A DNA stretch of 64,000 nt from NCBI GenBank assembly GCA_002894685.1, contig NCRC01000001.1:124001-188000 (forward strand), written 5' to 3'. A program made the position numbers and the translations under genes. The notes under the pieces were generated by a model. The model was not told the origin of the DNA and made no database searches. It was given only the letters and a program-made list of their open reading frames with translations. Every line of letters starts with the position of its first letter. The first letter of the stretch is position 1. This document shows positions 8,822 through 17,845 of the stretch, piece by piece. The DNA is from Salinivenus lutea (GTDB taxonomy: Bacteria > Bacteroidota > Rhodothermia > Rhodothermales > Salinibacteraceae).

Positions 8822-9967
8822 ATGGCCCCGACGCCCACAGCCCCACGCCCCGACATCGAAACGGCCGAGGACTTCCTGCCGATCAATGGCACCGACTACG
8901 TTGAGTTTTACGTCGGCAATGCCAAGCAGGCGGCCCAGTACTACGCCCACCTGTTCGGATTTCAGATTCGTGGATACCGGGGGCCGGAGACGGGGTCGAA
9001 AGAGCAGGTTAGCTACCTGCTGGAGCAAAACGACATTCGCATCGTGCTGACGTCTGCCCTCGGTCCCGACCACCCCATTAGCGACCACGTGCAGCTCCAC
9101 GGGGACGGCGTTCGGGACATTGCGCTGACGGTCGATGACGCCCGGCAGTCCTTTGAGGCCACTACGGAGCGCGGCGCCGACCCCGTCCACGAGCCGACCG
9201 TCCACGAAGACGACCACGGACGCATCGTCACCGCCGCCATTTCGACGTACGGCGACACCATTCACACCTTCGTCGAGCGGACCGATTACGACGGCCTCTT
9301 CTTCCCCGAATTCGAGCCGTGGACGAACGAGCACTGGAACGCCCCCTCCCCCACGGGCCTGCAGTTCGTCGACCACTGCGTCGGCAACGTCTACGAGGGG
9401 GACATGGACCGGTACGTGGACTACTACGCCCAGACAATGGGCTTCTACAACATGCTCCACTTCACGGAGCAGGACATCTCAACCGAGTACTCGGCCCTCA
9501 TGTCGAAGGTGATGGCCAACGGGAATGAAGTCATCAAATTCCCGATTAACGAGCCGGCCGAGGGGAAGAAGAAAAGCCAGATTGAGGAGTACCTCGAGTT
9601 CTACCGCGGCCCCGGGGTGCAACACGTTGCCCTCGCCACCGACGACATTATTTCGACGGTGCGCGAGCTGCGACGGCGGGGCGTCGAGTTCCTCGAAATT
9701 CCGGACACGTACTACGACCGTGACGTGCTTGCCGATCGGGTCGGCTCCATTGACGAGCCGATTGACGAGCTCGAGGAGCTGAGCATCCTCGTCGACCGGG
9801 ACCCGGAGGGCTACCTGCTCCAGATCTTTACCCAGCCGGTACAGGACCGGCCCACGGTCTTCTACGAAATCATTCAGCGAGAGGGCGCACGGTCGTTTGG
9901 GGCCGGCAACTTCAAAGCCCTCTTCGAAGCGATCGAGCGAGAGCAGGACCGCCGCGGCAACCTGTAG
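8822..9967 (+). CDS. hppD: 4-hydroxyphenylpyruvate dioxygenase
   Basis: A 381-residue enzyme of normal length that converts 4-hydroxyphenylpyruvate to homogentisate in tyrosine catabolism. Two vicinal-oxygen-chelate domains are visible. The Fe(II) ligands are His185 (FVDHCVGNV), His268 (GVQHVALATDD) and Glu349 (VFYEIIQREG). The C-terminal helix GAGNFKALFEAIEREQ, which gates the active site, is intact. The ATG at 8822 was preferred over an upstream in-frame ATG at 8723 because homology starts at about residue 20. No other homogentisate-pathway gene is adjacent. A strong hairpin follows. Confidence 0.95.
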   Translation: MAPTPTAPRPDIETAEDFLPINGTDYVEFYVGNAKQAAQYYAHLFGFQIRGYRGPETGSKEQVSYLLEQNDIRIVLTSALGPDHPISDHVQLHGDGVRDIALTVDDARQSFEATTERGADPVHEPTVHEDDHGRIVTAAISTYGDTIHTFVERTDYDGLFFPEFEPWTNEHWNAPSPTGLQFVDHCVGNVYEGDMDRYVDYYAQTMGFYNMLHFTEQDISTEYSALMSKVMANGNEVIKFPINEPAEGKKKSQIEEYLEFYRGPGVQHVALATDDIISTVRELRRRGVEFLEIPDTYYDRDVLADRVGSIDEPIDELEELSILVDRDPEGYLLQIFTQPVQDRPTVFYEIIQREGARSFGAGNFKALFEAIEREQDRRGNL

Positions 9968-10035
9968 TGCCCGGTCGGCGCGAGCTGGTACTGATTCGCT
10001 CGAGGCTCACGCCGGTGCTCCCCGCCTAAAACCAG

Positions 10036-10072
10036 AACGGGCCCGTCCGAGATCAAACCGGACGGGCCCGTT
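10036..10072. terminator. Bidirectional-type hairpin between hppD and ftsH
   Basis: A perfect 14-bp inverted repeat (AACGGGCCCGTCCG and its complement) with a 9-nt loop lies between two convergent genes. No T-run follows on the plus side. It most likely ends transcription from both directions or protects the 3' ends. Confidence 0.7.
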
Positions 10073-10102
10073 GGTGTCTAGAATGCGCAGGGGCCGAGGG
10101 CG

Positions 10103-12163
10103 TCACTGCGTGGGTTTTTCTTCCGCCTCGGCGGGGCCGGACTCGCCCGACGAAACGCCATCGTCCGCCTCGTGCGTCTCCGCCGGCTCCTCGGGGGCAA
10201 CCTCTTCCTCCGGGCGGCCGTCCGCGTCCGCGCTTCCGTTTGTGGAGGGCGCTTCGCTGAGGGCCTCGGCCTTGCCGTTGACCAAGCGGAGCACATCGTC
10301 GCCCGGGACTTCCTCGCGCTCCACCAGAAGCTCCGCGAGCTTGTCGAAGGCCTCCCGGTTTTCGGTGAGCGTCTCCACGGCGCGCTGGAACGCATTCTCG
10401 GTGATGCGGCGAATCTCCTGGTCGACCTCCCGGGCGGTCTCGTCGCTGTAGTCTTTGCCCTTGGCCAGCTCCTCGCCCAGGAAAACGCTGCCCTGATCGC
10501 CCCCGAGGGAGATGTGCTTAAAGTTCTCCCCCATTCCCCAATCGAGCACCATCTTGCGCGCCATCTTGCGCACCTGCTTCAGGTCGTTTTCGGCCCCGCT
10601 GGTGGCGGTGTCGAAGATAATCTCCTCGGCGGCACGCCCGCCCATGATGACGGCGAGGCGGTCAAGGAGATAATCGAGCCGATACAGGTATTTGTCCTTC
10701 TCGGGGAGTTGCTGGGTGACGCCCATCGCCTGGCCCCGCGGCACGATGGTGACTTTGTGTACGGGGTCGGCGTGGGGAAGCATGGCCGCCACAATCGCGT
10801 GTCCCGCCTCGTGGTACGCCAGGAGCTTCTTCTCCTCGTCGTCGAGGGCCATCCCGTCGCGCTTCAGGCCCATAATCACCTTGTCGCGGGCCTCCTCGAT
10901 GTCAGAGTTTGCGATCTCCTCGTGCCCGTAGCGCCCCGCCAGGAGGGCCGCTTCGTTCAGAAGGTTTTCGAGATCGGCCCCGCTGAACCCCGGCGTGCTC
11001 CGCGCGATCTCCTCCAGGTCAATCTCGTCGCTGAGGGGCTTGTTGCGGGCGTGAATGCGGAGAATTTCGGCTCGGGCCTTCTTCGTGGGCAGGTCGACGG
11101 TGATCTGACGGTCGAAGCGGCCCGGGCGTGTGAGGGCCGAGTCGAGGATGTCCGGGCGGTTGGTAGCCGCCATCACCACCACCCCTTCGTTCGCCTCAAA
11201 GCCATCGAGCTCCGACAGAAGCTGGTTCAGGGTTTGCTCCCGTTCGTCGTGGCCGCCGCCAAGCCCGGCCCCTCGCTGCCGACCGATGGAGTCGAGCTCG
11301 TCGATAAAGATGATGGCCGGCGACGTTTCCTTGGCCTCGCTGAACATGTCGCGGACGCGGGAGGCCCCCACGCCGACAAACATCTCCATGAAGTCGGACC
11401 CCGAGACGCTGAAGAACGGGACATCGGCCTCCCCGGCGACGGCACGGGCCAGAAGGGTCTTTCCCGTCCCCGGCGGCCCGACAAGAAGAACGCCCTTCGG
11501 CACCTTTCCTCCCAGCCGCTCAAACCGCTCGGGGCTCTTCAGGAACTTGATGATCTCGCGGAGCTCCTCCTTTGCACTGTCCGCCCCGGCCACGTCGTCG
11601 AACGTGGTCTCTTCCTCGTCCTTGTCGAAGAGTTTTGCCTTGCTTTTGCGGACCGAGAAGAGGCCCTGTCCCTGCGCCTGCATCCGGCGGAGGAAAATAT
11701 AGCCCACCCCAAAGAGCAGAAGCACCGGCAGTAGGCCCATGATGACGAGCCCCCAGGGGAAGGTGCTTTCGGGCTCCGTCACCACCTCCACGCTCGAGGA
11801 CTCCAGTCGCTGCATGAGCTGGTCGTCCCCAAAGGACGGGAGGTAGGTCACGAAGTTGGTGTACTCCACCGTGCTCCCGTCCTGGGTGCGCGAGGCGGTC
11901 GACTTCAACTCTCCCCGCACACGGTCGCCCTGGACGACCACCCGTTCCACATTTTCGTTCTGGACCTGGGAGCGGAATTCACTATAGCTAATCTGGTCGC
12001 CGCCAGACGCCCCCATTCCCCAGTAGCTGTACGCCCACAGTGCCAGGAGCGTCCCGGCAATGACCCAGATAATGAGCCGCCCACGCCCCCCTCCTGCGCT
12101 GGGCCCGCCGGGAAGTCCGGAGCCGCCCTCCTTCGTCTCGTTGTCAGAGTCTCGGTTAGCCAC
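10103..12163 (-). CDS. ftsH: ATP-dependent zinc metalloprotease FtsH
   Basis: This membrane AAA+ protease degrades misassembled membrane proteins and short-lived regulators. With a GTG start at 12163 it has 686 residues. TM1 is about residues 30-49, a periplasmic loop follows, and TM2 is about 136-158. Walker A is GPPGTGKT (229-236), Walker B is IIFIDELDS, the second region of homology ends RPGRFDRQI, and the zinc motif HEAGH is at 451-455. The tail after about residue 635 is acidic and low-complexity. The GTG is inferred; no ATG exists close by, and an in-frame ATG at 12256 would add an implausible Arg-rich leader. Two direct copies of ATTAAGCA sit just before the start, with no Shine-Dalgarno. 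Confidence 0.95.
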   Translation of the reverse strand: MANRDSDNETKEGGSGLPGGPSAGGGRGRLIIWVIAGTLLALWAYSYWGMGASGGDQISYSEFRSQVQNENVERVVVQGDRVRGELKSTASRTQDGSTVEYTNFVTYLPSFGDDQLMQRLESSSVEVVTEPESTFPWGLVIMGLLPVLLLFGVGYIFLRRMQAQGQGLFSVRKSKAKLFDKDEEETTFDDVAGADSAKEELREIIKFLKSPERFERLGGKVPKGVLLVGPPGTGKTLLARAVAGEADVPFFSVSGSDFMEMFVGVGASRVRDMFSEAKETSPAIIFIDELDSIGRQRGAGLGGGHDEREQTLNQLLSELDGFEANEGVVVMAATNRPDILDSALTRPGRFDRQITVDLPTKKARAEILRIHARNKPLSDEIDLEEIARSTPGFSGADLENLLNEAALLAGRYGHEEIANSDIEEARDKVIMGLKRDGMALDDEEKKLLAYHEAGHAIVAAMLPHADPVHKVTIVPRGQAMGVTQQLPEKDKYLYRLDYLLDRLAVIMGGRAAEEIIFDTATSGAENDLKQVRKMARKMVLDWGMGENFKHISLGGDQGSVFLGEELAKGKDYSDETAREVDQEIRRITENAFQRAVETLTENREAFDKLAELLVEREEVPGDDVLRLVNGKAEALSEAPSTNGSADADGRPEEEVAPEEPAETHEADDGVSSGESGPAEAEEKPTQ

Positions 12164-12475
12164 GTTGCTTAATTGCTTAATGGAAAAGTGCACACTGCGG
12201 GCGCGCCTCCGCCGCCAGCAATCGGCGCAAAGTTGGCCCGTTTTCAACAGATGCACCCTACATACACCCGCACGCAGTAATTGTGTCCTGCTCTACGGGA
12301 AGGTTGCGTTATGGACACTCTTTTGCGATGACTTCCCGTTCGGGGATCGGACAAACGGATGCTTGCCTCTATCGGGCGCACTCGGTTATTATGGATGAAT
12401 AGGCGATTCGATATTGCGGCCCGCGTCCCGGGCCGCCCTCTTCTCCACCGTCTTCCCACATCGGCCGTTCCCTCC
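12164..12475. other. Divergent intergenic region between ftsH and acyl-CoA synthetase
   Basis: This 312-bp gap between divergent genes is noticeably more AT-rich than its surroundings in its middle. It holds the ATTAAGCA direct repeat at the ftsH start and a possible promoter for the synthetase. I see no RNA gene or riboswitch. Confidence 0.5.
12363..12392 (+). promoter_or_regulatory. Candidate promoter for the acyl-CoA synthetase gene
   Basis: TTGCCT at 12363-12368 and TATTAT at 12387-12392 are separated by 18 bp, about 85 bp before the ATG. The match is to the general bacterial consensus. Promoters in this lineage may differ, so this is only suggestive. Confidence 0.3.
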
Positions 12476-14455
12476 ATGTCTGAAACCGCTTCCAAACCGT
12501 CGGACGCATTTCCGTTTCACCAGGAGGTCGTCTGGACCCCCGACCCCGAGGTGGTTGCCGATTCCAACCTGCGCGCCTTCATGGATGCGCACGACATTTC
12601 GAACCTGAACGCGCTCCGCCGCCGCGCCGCGGACGATGTCGGGTGGTTCTGGGACGCCGTCCTTCACGACCTCGACATTGAGTTCTACGAGGACTACGAC
12701 CAGGTCGTGGATCTCTCCGACGGCATTCAGCATCCCACCTGGTGCGTGGGCGGCCGGATGAATATTGTCCATAACCTGCTGGACAAGTGGCAAGGCACCC
12801 CGGTAGAGGACCGCACGGCCCTTCGCTGGGAGGGCGAGGACGGCACCACAAACACGTACACCTACGGCGAGCTGCACCGGCGCGTCTGCCGATGCGCAAA
12901 TGCGCTCCGCGCCCGCGGCCTGGGGGCGGGCGACCGCATCGGCCTCTACATGCCGATGACGCCGGAGATCGTCGTCGCCTTCCTCGCCATCGCCAAAATC
13001 GGCGGCGTCCTCCTCCCCCTCTTCAGCGGCTACGGCGTGGGGGCCCTCGTCACCCGCCTCCAGGGCGCCAACGCCAGTGCCCTCTTCACCGCCGACGGCT
13101 TTGCCCGCCGCGAGCGCCCCATCCACATGAAAGAGACGGCCGACGAGGCTGTTGCCCAGTGCCCATCGGTCGAACACGTGATTGTGCGCCGGCACCTCGG
13201 GCGCGACACCCCGCCGATGACGACAGGACGCGACGTGTTCTGGGACGATTTCGTGTCGGGGCACGACACGGAGGCCCGCACCGCCCGGACCGACGCCGAG
13301 GACGTCGTGATGATCATCTACACCAGTGGCACGACGGGGCCCCCGAAAGGCACCGTCCATACCCACTGCGGCTTCCCCATCAAGGGAGCGCAGGACATGT
13401 ACCACCCCATGGACCTGAAGCCCGGCGAGACGATGTACTGGATGAGCGACATGGGCTGGATGATGGGCCCGTGGCTGGTGTTCGGCACCCTCACCGTGGG
13501 CGCCACCATGGTGCTCTACGACGGCGCCCCCGACCACCCCGATCCCGGCCGCCTCTGGCGGATGGTGGACGACCACGACGTCACCCACCTTGGGGTCTCT
13601 CCCACGCTCATCCGCGCCCTCAAAACCCACGGCGACGCCCCCGTCGAGGCCGCCGACCGGTCCTCCCTCCGCGCCATCGGCTCCACCGGCAGTCCGTGGG
13701 ACCCGGAGTCCTGGAGCTGGTGCTTCAACACAGTGCTCGACGGCGAAAAGCCGATCCTCAACTACTCCGGCGGCACCGAAATCTCCGGGGGCATCCTCTG
13801 CGGCAACTTCCTCGAACCGCTCAAGCCGGCGGCCTTCTCCGGCCCCGTCCCCGGCATGGACGCCGACGTGGTGGACGCGGACGGCGCCCCGGTCCGGGAG
13901 GAAGTGGGCGAGCTCGTGCTTCGCACGCCGTGGATTGGCATGACGCGCGGGTTCTGGGACGGCAACGACCGCTACCTCGATGCCTACTGGAACCAGCTGC
14001 CGGACACCTGGGTGCACGGCGACTTTGCCGCCATCGACGCGGACGGCCTCTGGTACATCCTGGGCCGCTCGGACGACACCATCAACGTTGCGGGCAAGCG
14101 CCTCGGCCCCGCCGAGATTGAGGCGCTGCTGAACGCGCACGAGGCCGTGGCCGAGAGCGCCGCCATCGGCGTGCCCCACGAGGTGAAGGGACAGGAGGTC
14201 GTGGCCTTTGTGGTGCTGGAGCCCGACTACGACGAGCAGGACGCCCTCCGGGAGGCCCTCCTGCAGGTGGTGGTCGACGAGATGGGCAAACCGCTGAAGC
14301 CCCGCGAGATTCTCTTCACCGAGGCCCTTCCCAAGACCCGCAACGCCAAGGTGATGCGGCGCCTCATCCGATCCGCTTACCTGGGCGAGGACCTCGGGGA
14401 CACCTCCAGCCTCGAAGACCCTTCCACCGTCGAGGCAATCAAAAACGCCCGCTAG
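12476..14455 (+). CDS. AMP-dependent acyl-CoA synthetase (acetyl/propionyl-CoA synthetase-like)
   Basis: A 659-residue ANL-superfamily ligase that activates a carboxylic acid through an acyl-AMP and transfers it to CoA. The nucleotide loop TSGTTGPPKGT starts near residue 284, the hinge region reads GRSDDTINVAGKRLGPAEIE, and the adenylation Lys is K625 in TRNAKVMRR. The Trp-containing acyl pocket region reads DMGWMMGPWLVFGTL rather than the GWVTGHSY of true acetyl-CoA synthetases, so the preferred acid may be larger than acetate. The ATG at 12476 follows a non-conserved Arg/Pro leader that could be read from 12359. It is divergent from ftsH and convergent with yraN. Confidence 0.85.
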   Translation: MSETASKPSDAFPFHQEVVWTPDPEVVADSNLRAFMDAHDISNLNALRRRAADDVGWFWDAVLHDLDIEFYEDYDQVVDLSDGIQHPTWCVGGRMNIVHNLLDKWQGTPVEDRTALRWEGEDGTTNTYTYGELHRRVCRCANALRARGLGAGDRIGLYMPMTPEIVVAFLAIAKIGGVLLPLFSGYGVGALVTRLQGANASALFTADGFARRERPIHMKETADEAVAQCPSVEHVIVRRHLGRDTPPMTTGRDVFWDDFVSGHDTEARTARTDAEDVVMIIYTSGTTGPPKGTVHTHCGFPIKGAQDMYHPMDLKPGETMYWMSDMGWMMGPWLVFGTLTVGATMVLYDGAPDHPDPGRLWRMVDDHDVTHLGVSPTLIRALKTHGDAPVEAADRSSLRAIGSTGSPWDPESWSWCFNTVLDGEKPILNYSGGTEISGGILCGNFLEPLKPAAFSGPVPGMDADVVDADGAPVREEVGELVLRTPWIGMTRGFWDGNDRYLDAYWNQLPDTWVHGDFAAIDADGLWYILGRSDDTINVAGKRLGPAEIEALLNAHEAVAESAAIGVPHEVKGQEVVAFVVLEPDYDEQDALREALLQVVVDEMGKPLKPREILFTEALPKTRNAKVMRRLIRSAYLGEDLGDTSSLEDPSTVEAIKNAR

Positions 14456-14514
14456 CGCGCCGCGCCGGCGTCCCGGCGGGCCGGCAGGGGGGCGAGGGCC
14501 CCGGGTCGGCTCCC

Positions 14515-14886
14515 CTATCGGCCCAGAAACGCGTTCTCGTAGTGGGAGATTTCGGGCGCGTCGCCGCCCAGAAGAATGCCGATCACATCGAAGCGGGCCG
14601 GGGCCCCTTCCTGTCCGTGTTCATGCAAATACGCCTGCGCCACCTCAACGAGGGTCGCCTGCTTTTCAGCCGTCACGGACGCTTCGGGTGGGCCGAACCC
14701 CTCGCCGGTTCGGGCCTTCACCTCCACAAATACGACCTCGCCTCCCTCCCTCGGGTCCGCGCACACGAGGTCCACCTCGTTCCGGCCGTGCCGGTAGTTT
14801 CGGTCGAGGATCTCGTAGCCCTCCTCCCGCAAAAACGCCGCGGCGAGGGCCTCCCCTCGGTCGCCGATGTCGTTCGTCGTGGTCAT
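14515..14886 (-). CDS. yraN: YraN/UPF0102 family nuclease-fold protein
   Basis: A 123-residue protein with the family pattern [35 protein letters not shown] and VVFVEVKAR. These are the E..A/D/ExK residues of a Holliday-junction-resolvase-like nuclease fold. Its physiological function is still poorly defined. The length is normal. The start codon lies 11 bp after the stop of the GbsR-type regulator upstream on the same strand, so the two are probably cotranscribed. Confidence 0.85.
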   Translation of the reverse strand: MTTTNDIGDRGEALAAAFLREEGYEILDRNYRHGRNEVDLVCADPREGGEVVFVEVKARTGEGFGPPEASVTAEKQATLVEVAQAYLHEHGQEGAPARFDVIGILLGGDAPEISHYENAFLGR

Positions 14887-14897
14887 AACCCGGAGTA

Positions 14898-15539
14898 CTA
14901 TGAGGTCGACGCGTCCGGCGACGACGCGCCGCCCAGGGCGGGCCCGTCGAGCGACTGTATGAACGCGACCAGGCGTTTGATGAGGTCGGACTCTCGGTTT
15001 TTGAGAAGGGGCAGCAAGGCCTCCGACACGTCCTCCACGACCTCCATCAGCTCGACCAAATTCTGGAGCCGATCGTGCAGCGCACGGTCCGCGTCGGAGA
15101 TCGCGTCGGCATCTGCGGGATCCAACTCGTCCACACAGTCCCGAAGATGCCGCCGCACCGGCCGCAGCTCGCGACGCTCGCGCTCCTCCACAATCCGAGC
15201 CATGATGTGCCACACGTCCTTCTCGGCGGTGTAATGGTCCTTCCGGGAGCCCGGGACCGACATCTTTTCCGCCAGGCGCCAGTCGACAAGGGCTCGCAGG
15301 TTCATGTTGGCACTTCCGCGGCTGATCTGCAGCCGGTCCATAATCTGGTCGGTGTGGAGGGGCTCCTCCGCACAGTAGAGCAGGGCGTGAATCCGCGCCA
15401 TGGTTCGGTTGATGCCCCAGCTGGAGGCCATCTCTCCCCAGAAGGACACGAATTCATCCACCACCGCCCGCCGGCCCTCCGTGTTCGGGGCGGCACGGGG
15501 GCCGTCGTTCGAACAGGAGGCGGAGTGGGAAGACGACAT
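14898..15539 (-). CDS. GbsR/MarR-type winged-helix transcriptional regulator
   Basis: A 213-residue regulator. The family hallmark [29 protein letters not shown] is followed by a winged helix ([20 protein letters not shown]). The GbsR family controls osmoprotectant (choline/glycine betaine) genes in Bacillus, but no such genes are adjacent here. The C-terminal half is helical and acidic and could mediate dimerisation. The start at 15539 was chosen because upstream in-frame sequence is Arg-rich and overlaps the divergent gene's leader. Downstream it is followed by yraN. Confidence 0.83.
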   Translation of the reverse strand: MSSSHSASCSNDGPRAAPNTEGRRAVVDEFVSFWGEMASSWGINRTMARIHALLYCAEEPLHTDQIMDRLQISRGSANMNLRALVDWRLAEKMSVPGSRKDHYTAEKDVWHIMARIVEERERRELRPVRRHLRDCVDELDPADADAISDADRALHDRLQNLVELMEVVEDVSEALLPLLKNRESDLIKRLVAFIQSLDGPALGGASSPDASTS

Positions 15540-15705
15540 GACCGACGGCGGACTCGATAGAAACAAACGAAGATCGGGACCCCTCTGTCGACTCAACTTA
15601 CCTGCCCCGTCCGGTTGTTTCCCCCGTCCGGCGGTCCCTATGAATCGTCCCCGCGGGTTTGTACGTTGGGGATCAGCAGTTTTCGTCTCACGCCTTTCCC
15701 CCGCC

Positions 15706-16545
15706 ATGCCCACGGGCTCGTCCCTCGTTACCCTCACCACCGACTTCGGCACGCAAGACGCCTATGTCCCCGCCATGAAGGGGACCATGCTGTCAATTTG
15801 CCCCGATGCGCGCCTGGTCGACGTGACGCACCACATCAGCCCCCAGGACGTGATGGAGGCGGCCTTCGTGCTGCGGGCCACGGTTCCGTACTTTCCCGAC
15901 GGGGCGGTGCACCTCGTGGTGGTCGATCCCGGCGTGGGCACTGATCGCCGCGCGGTTGCCCTCCAGCACGAGAATCAGTGGTTCGTGGGGGCCGACAACG
16001 GGCTGTTTCCCCTCGTCCTCGACGACCAATCCCCCGACGCGGTCGTTGAGCTCGACAACCCCGACCGCTGGCGCAGTTCGTCCCCCAGCACAACCTTCCA
16101 CGGTCGCGACATTTTTGCGCCCGCCGCGGCCCACCTCGCCAGCGGGGCGCCGCTCGACGCCCTGGGCTCCCCCGTCGACACGCTGGAGCCCCTCCGCTGG
16201 GCCCGCCCGAGCGTGACCGAGGGCACCGTACAGGGATGGGTGGTGCACGTCGACCACTTCGGAAACTGCATCACCAACATCCGGCGGTCGCACCTGAACG
16301 ATACGCTGGATCGAGCGCCGGACCGTGACCTCTTGGACTCTCCCCCCACGGTGAAAGGCTACGCCGGCAGCCGCGTCATTGAGCAGATGGGCCCAACGTA
16401 CGGAACCGTGCCGGAGGGCGACCCGCTCCTGCTGGTTGGAAGCACGGGCTTCCTTGAGATCGCCGTCAATGGCGGGAGTGCCGCCCAGCTCCTCGACATC
16501 CAGAAGGGCGACTCCGTAAAACTCGCCTTCGACGAGGCGTCGTAG
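15706..16545 (+). CDS. S-adenosylmethionine hydroxide adenosyltransferase (DUF62/SAM hydrolase)
   Basis: A 279-residue member of the family that uses water or a halide to split SAM into adenosine (or 5'-halo-adenosine) and methionine. Typical motifs are LTTDFGTQDAYV (D13, D18), VVDPGVGTDRR, GADNGL, TFHGRDIFAPAAAHL and VDHFGNCITN. The plain hydrolase version is the most widespread, and no insertion typical of fluorinases or chlorinases is evident. Upstream in-frame codons reach back to 15400 but overlap the divergent regulator, so the ATG at 15706 was chosen. The next gene starts 37 bp downstream on the same strand. Confidence 0.87.
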   Translation: MPTGSSLVTLTTDFGTQDAYVPAMKGTMLSICPDARLVDVTHHISPQDVMEAAFVLRATVPYFPDGAVHLVVVDPGVGTDRRAVALQHENQWFVGADNGLFPLVLDDQSPDAVVELDNPDRWRSSSPSTTFHGRDIFAPAAAHLASGAPLDALGSPVDTLEPLRWARPSVTEGTVQGWVVHVDHFGNCITNIRRSHLNDTLDRAPDRDLLDSPPTVKGYAGSRVIEQMGPTYGTVPEGDPLLLVGSTGFLEIAVNGGSAAQLLDIQKGDSVKLAFDEAS

Positions 16546-16582
16546 CCCGTCCTGTTTCGTCCCCCCTGGTTTCTTTTCCCCC

Positions 16583-17845
16583 ATGCCGTCCGACGACGCC
16601 TCGCTCACCCGCCATCTCGACACGCTCTATCCGCTGGCCTGCGTGCTGGCCGGGCCCGACGCGGCGGACACCCTGCTCCGACACGCCTACGAGCGCGCCG
16701 CCGAGACGCCCCCCGACGCCCGCCCCGAGGACACCCAGGGATGGCTCCTCCGGCTCCTGGTCGATACCCGAGCGCAGGCCCCCGACCCGGCGCGCTCCCG
16801 CCCCCGGCAACACGCCCACACGCTCCGACAGGACGTGGCTGAGCGCACCGTGGCCCGCGTCCTGCCCGTGGCCTTTGCCGCCGGCTCCGAAGAAGAGCGG
16901 CTCGTCCTCACCCTCGACGTGCTCGACGCCCCCATCGACACGCTGGCGCAGGCCCTGAACACCCCGCCGGACGCGGCCGCCGAGACTCGATCGCAGGCCT
17001 GGTCCGCCCTCCAGGACCGCCTCCGAAACAGCCTCCACGGCCCCGAGCGCGCCCTGATCGAGGAGACGATGTCTCAGGAGCTCCTTCGGTCTGCCCTCCG
17101 CGAGGACCTCACCGCCCGCTTTCAGTCTCCGCCCGCCTCGCTCCGCTCCGTGCTGAACGCCATCGAGGAGCGGGCCGAGGAGCAGGTCGATACGGCCCCG
17201 ACCGCGGCCTCGCCGTCCACCTCGCCGGAGGAAGAAAGCGCCCCATCGGGAGCGCACGATTCGGCCGACACCGCGGGGGGAACCCGGCGACGCGTAATCG
17301 GCGGCGTGCTCCTGCTCGTGGTTGCCATCGGGATTGCGTACGGGGTGTCGCGCCTTCAACCGTCGCCCCCGCCTTCTTCCTCGGCCCCCGACCTTCCCTC
17401 CCTCTCCGCACGCGCGGCCGACACCCTTCGGCCGACGTACGAGACCGCCGATCCCGCCGCGGCGCAGGCGTTTATCCGCACCACCTGGCAGCGACGAATC
17501 GCTACCCCCTCCGTGACCGGCGCGACCCTCCAAGGGGTTGGGATCCTTCGGGTGGGAGAGCCCGGCGTTCCGGCGTTCGTATTCGCCGAGGACGACGGGC
17601 CGGAGTCCATCACGGTGTTGGCGTTCAGCTATGCCGTGGTCGACCAGCTCGGCGACCAGGTTCAGTTGGACGCCTCCCTGCGAGACGACCTCGCCGAGAA
17701 TGAGGCGCCCATCTCCCGCACGTCAGACGGACAGGCCGTGGTGTTGTGGCGCCATCGCGCCGACATTCTGGTCGCCGTCGCCCCCCACCTCGCCCCCGAC
17801 GCGCTGAGGAGCCGCCTCGTCCTCCAGTCGGACTCAGTCCGGTAG
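16583..17845 (+). CDS. Membrane protein resembling an ECF sigma factor fused to an anti-sigma factor
   Basis: This 420-residue protein matches no family I can name with certainty. Residues 8-65 (LTRHLDTLYPLACVLAG...QGWLLRLLVDT) read like a degenerate ECF sigma region 2. Residues about 94-150 (EEERLVLTLDVLDAPIDTLA, then a helix) resemble sigma region 4. A Pro/Ser/Glu linker leads to one transmembrane segment at 238-254. The remaining 165 residues are predicted extracytoplasmic, with GVPAFVFAEDD and GQAVVLWRHRADILVAVAPH, reminiscent of anti-sigma sensory domains. No separate sigma or anti-sigma gene is adjacent. The sigma/anti-sigma reading is inference; it could instead be a membrane regulator that has lost DNA binding. 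It overlaps the convergent kinase gene by 12 bp. Confidence 0.6.
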   Translation: MPSDDASLTRHLDTLYPLACVLAGPDAADTLLRHAYERAAETPPDARPEDTQGWLLRLLVDTRAQAPDPARSRPRQHAHTLRQDVAERTVARVLPVAFAAGSEEERLVLTLDVLDAPIDTLAQALNTPPDAAAETRSQAWSALQDRLRNSLHGPERALIEETMSQELLRSALREDLTARFQSPPASLRSVLNAIEERAEEQVDTAPTAASPSTSPEEESAPSGAHDSADTAGGTRRRVIGGVLLLVVAIGIAYGVSRLQPSPPPSSSAPDLPSLSARAADTLRPTYETADPAAAQAFIRTTWQRRIATPSVTGATLQGVGILRVGEPGVPAFVFAEDDGPESITVLAFSYAVVDQLGDQVQLDASLRDDLAENEAPISRTSDGQAVVLWRHRADILVAVAPHLAPDALRSRLVLQSDSVR

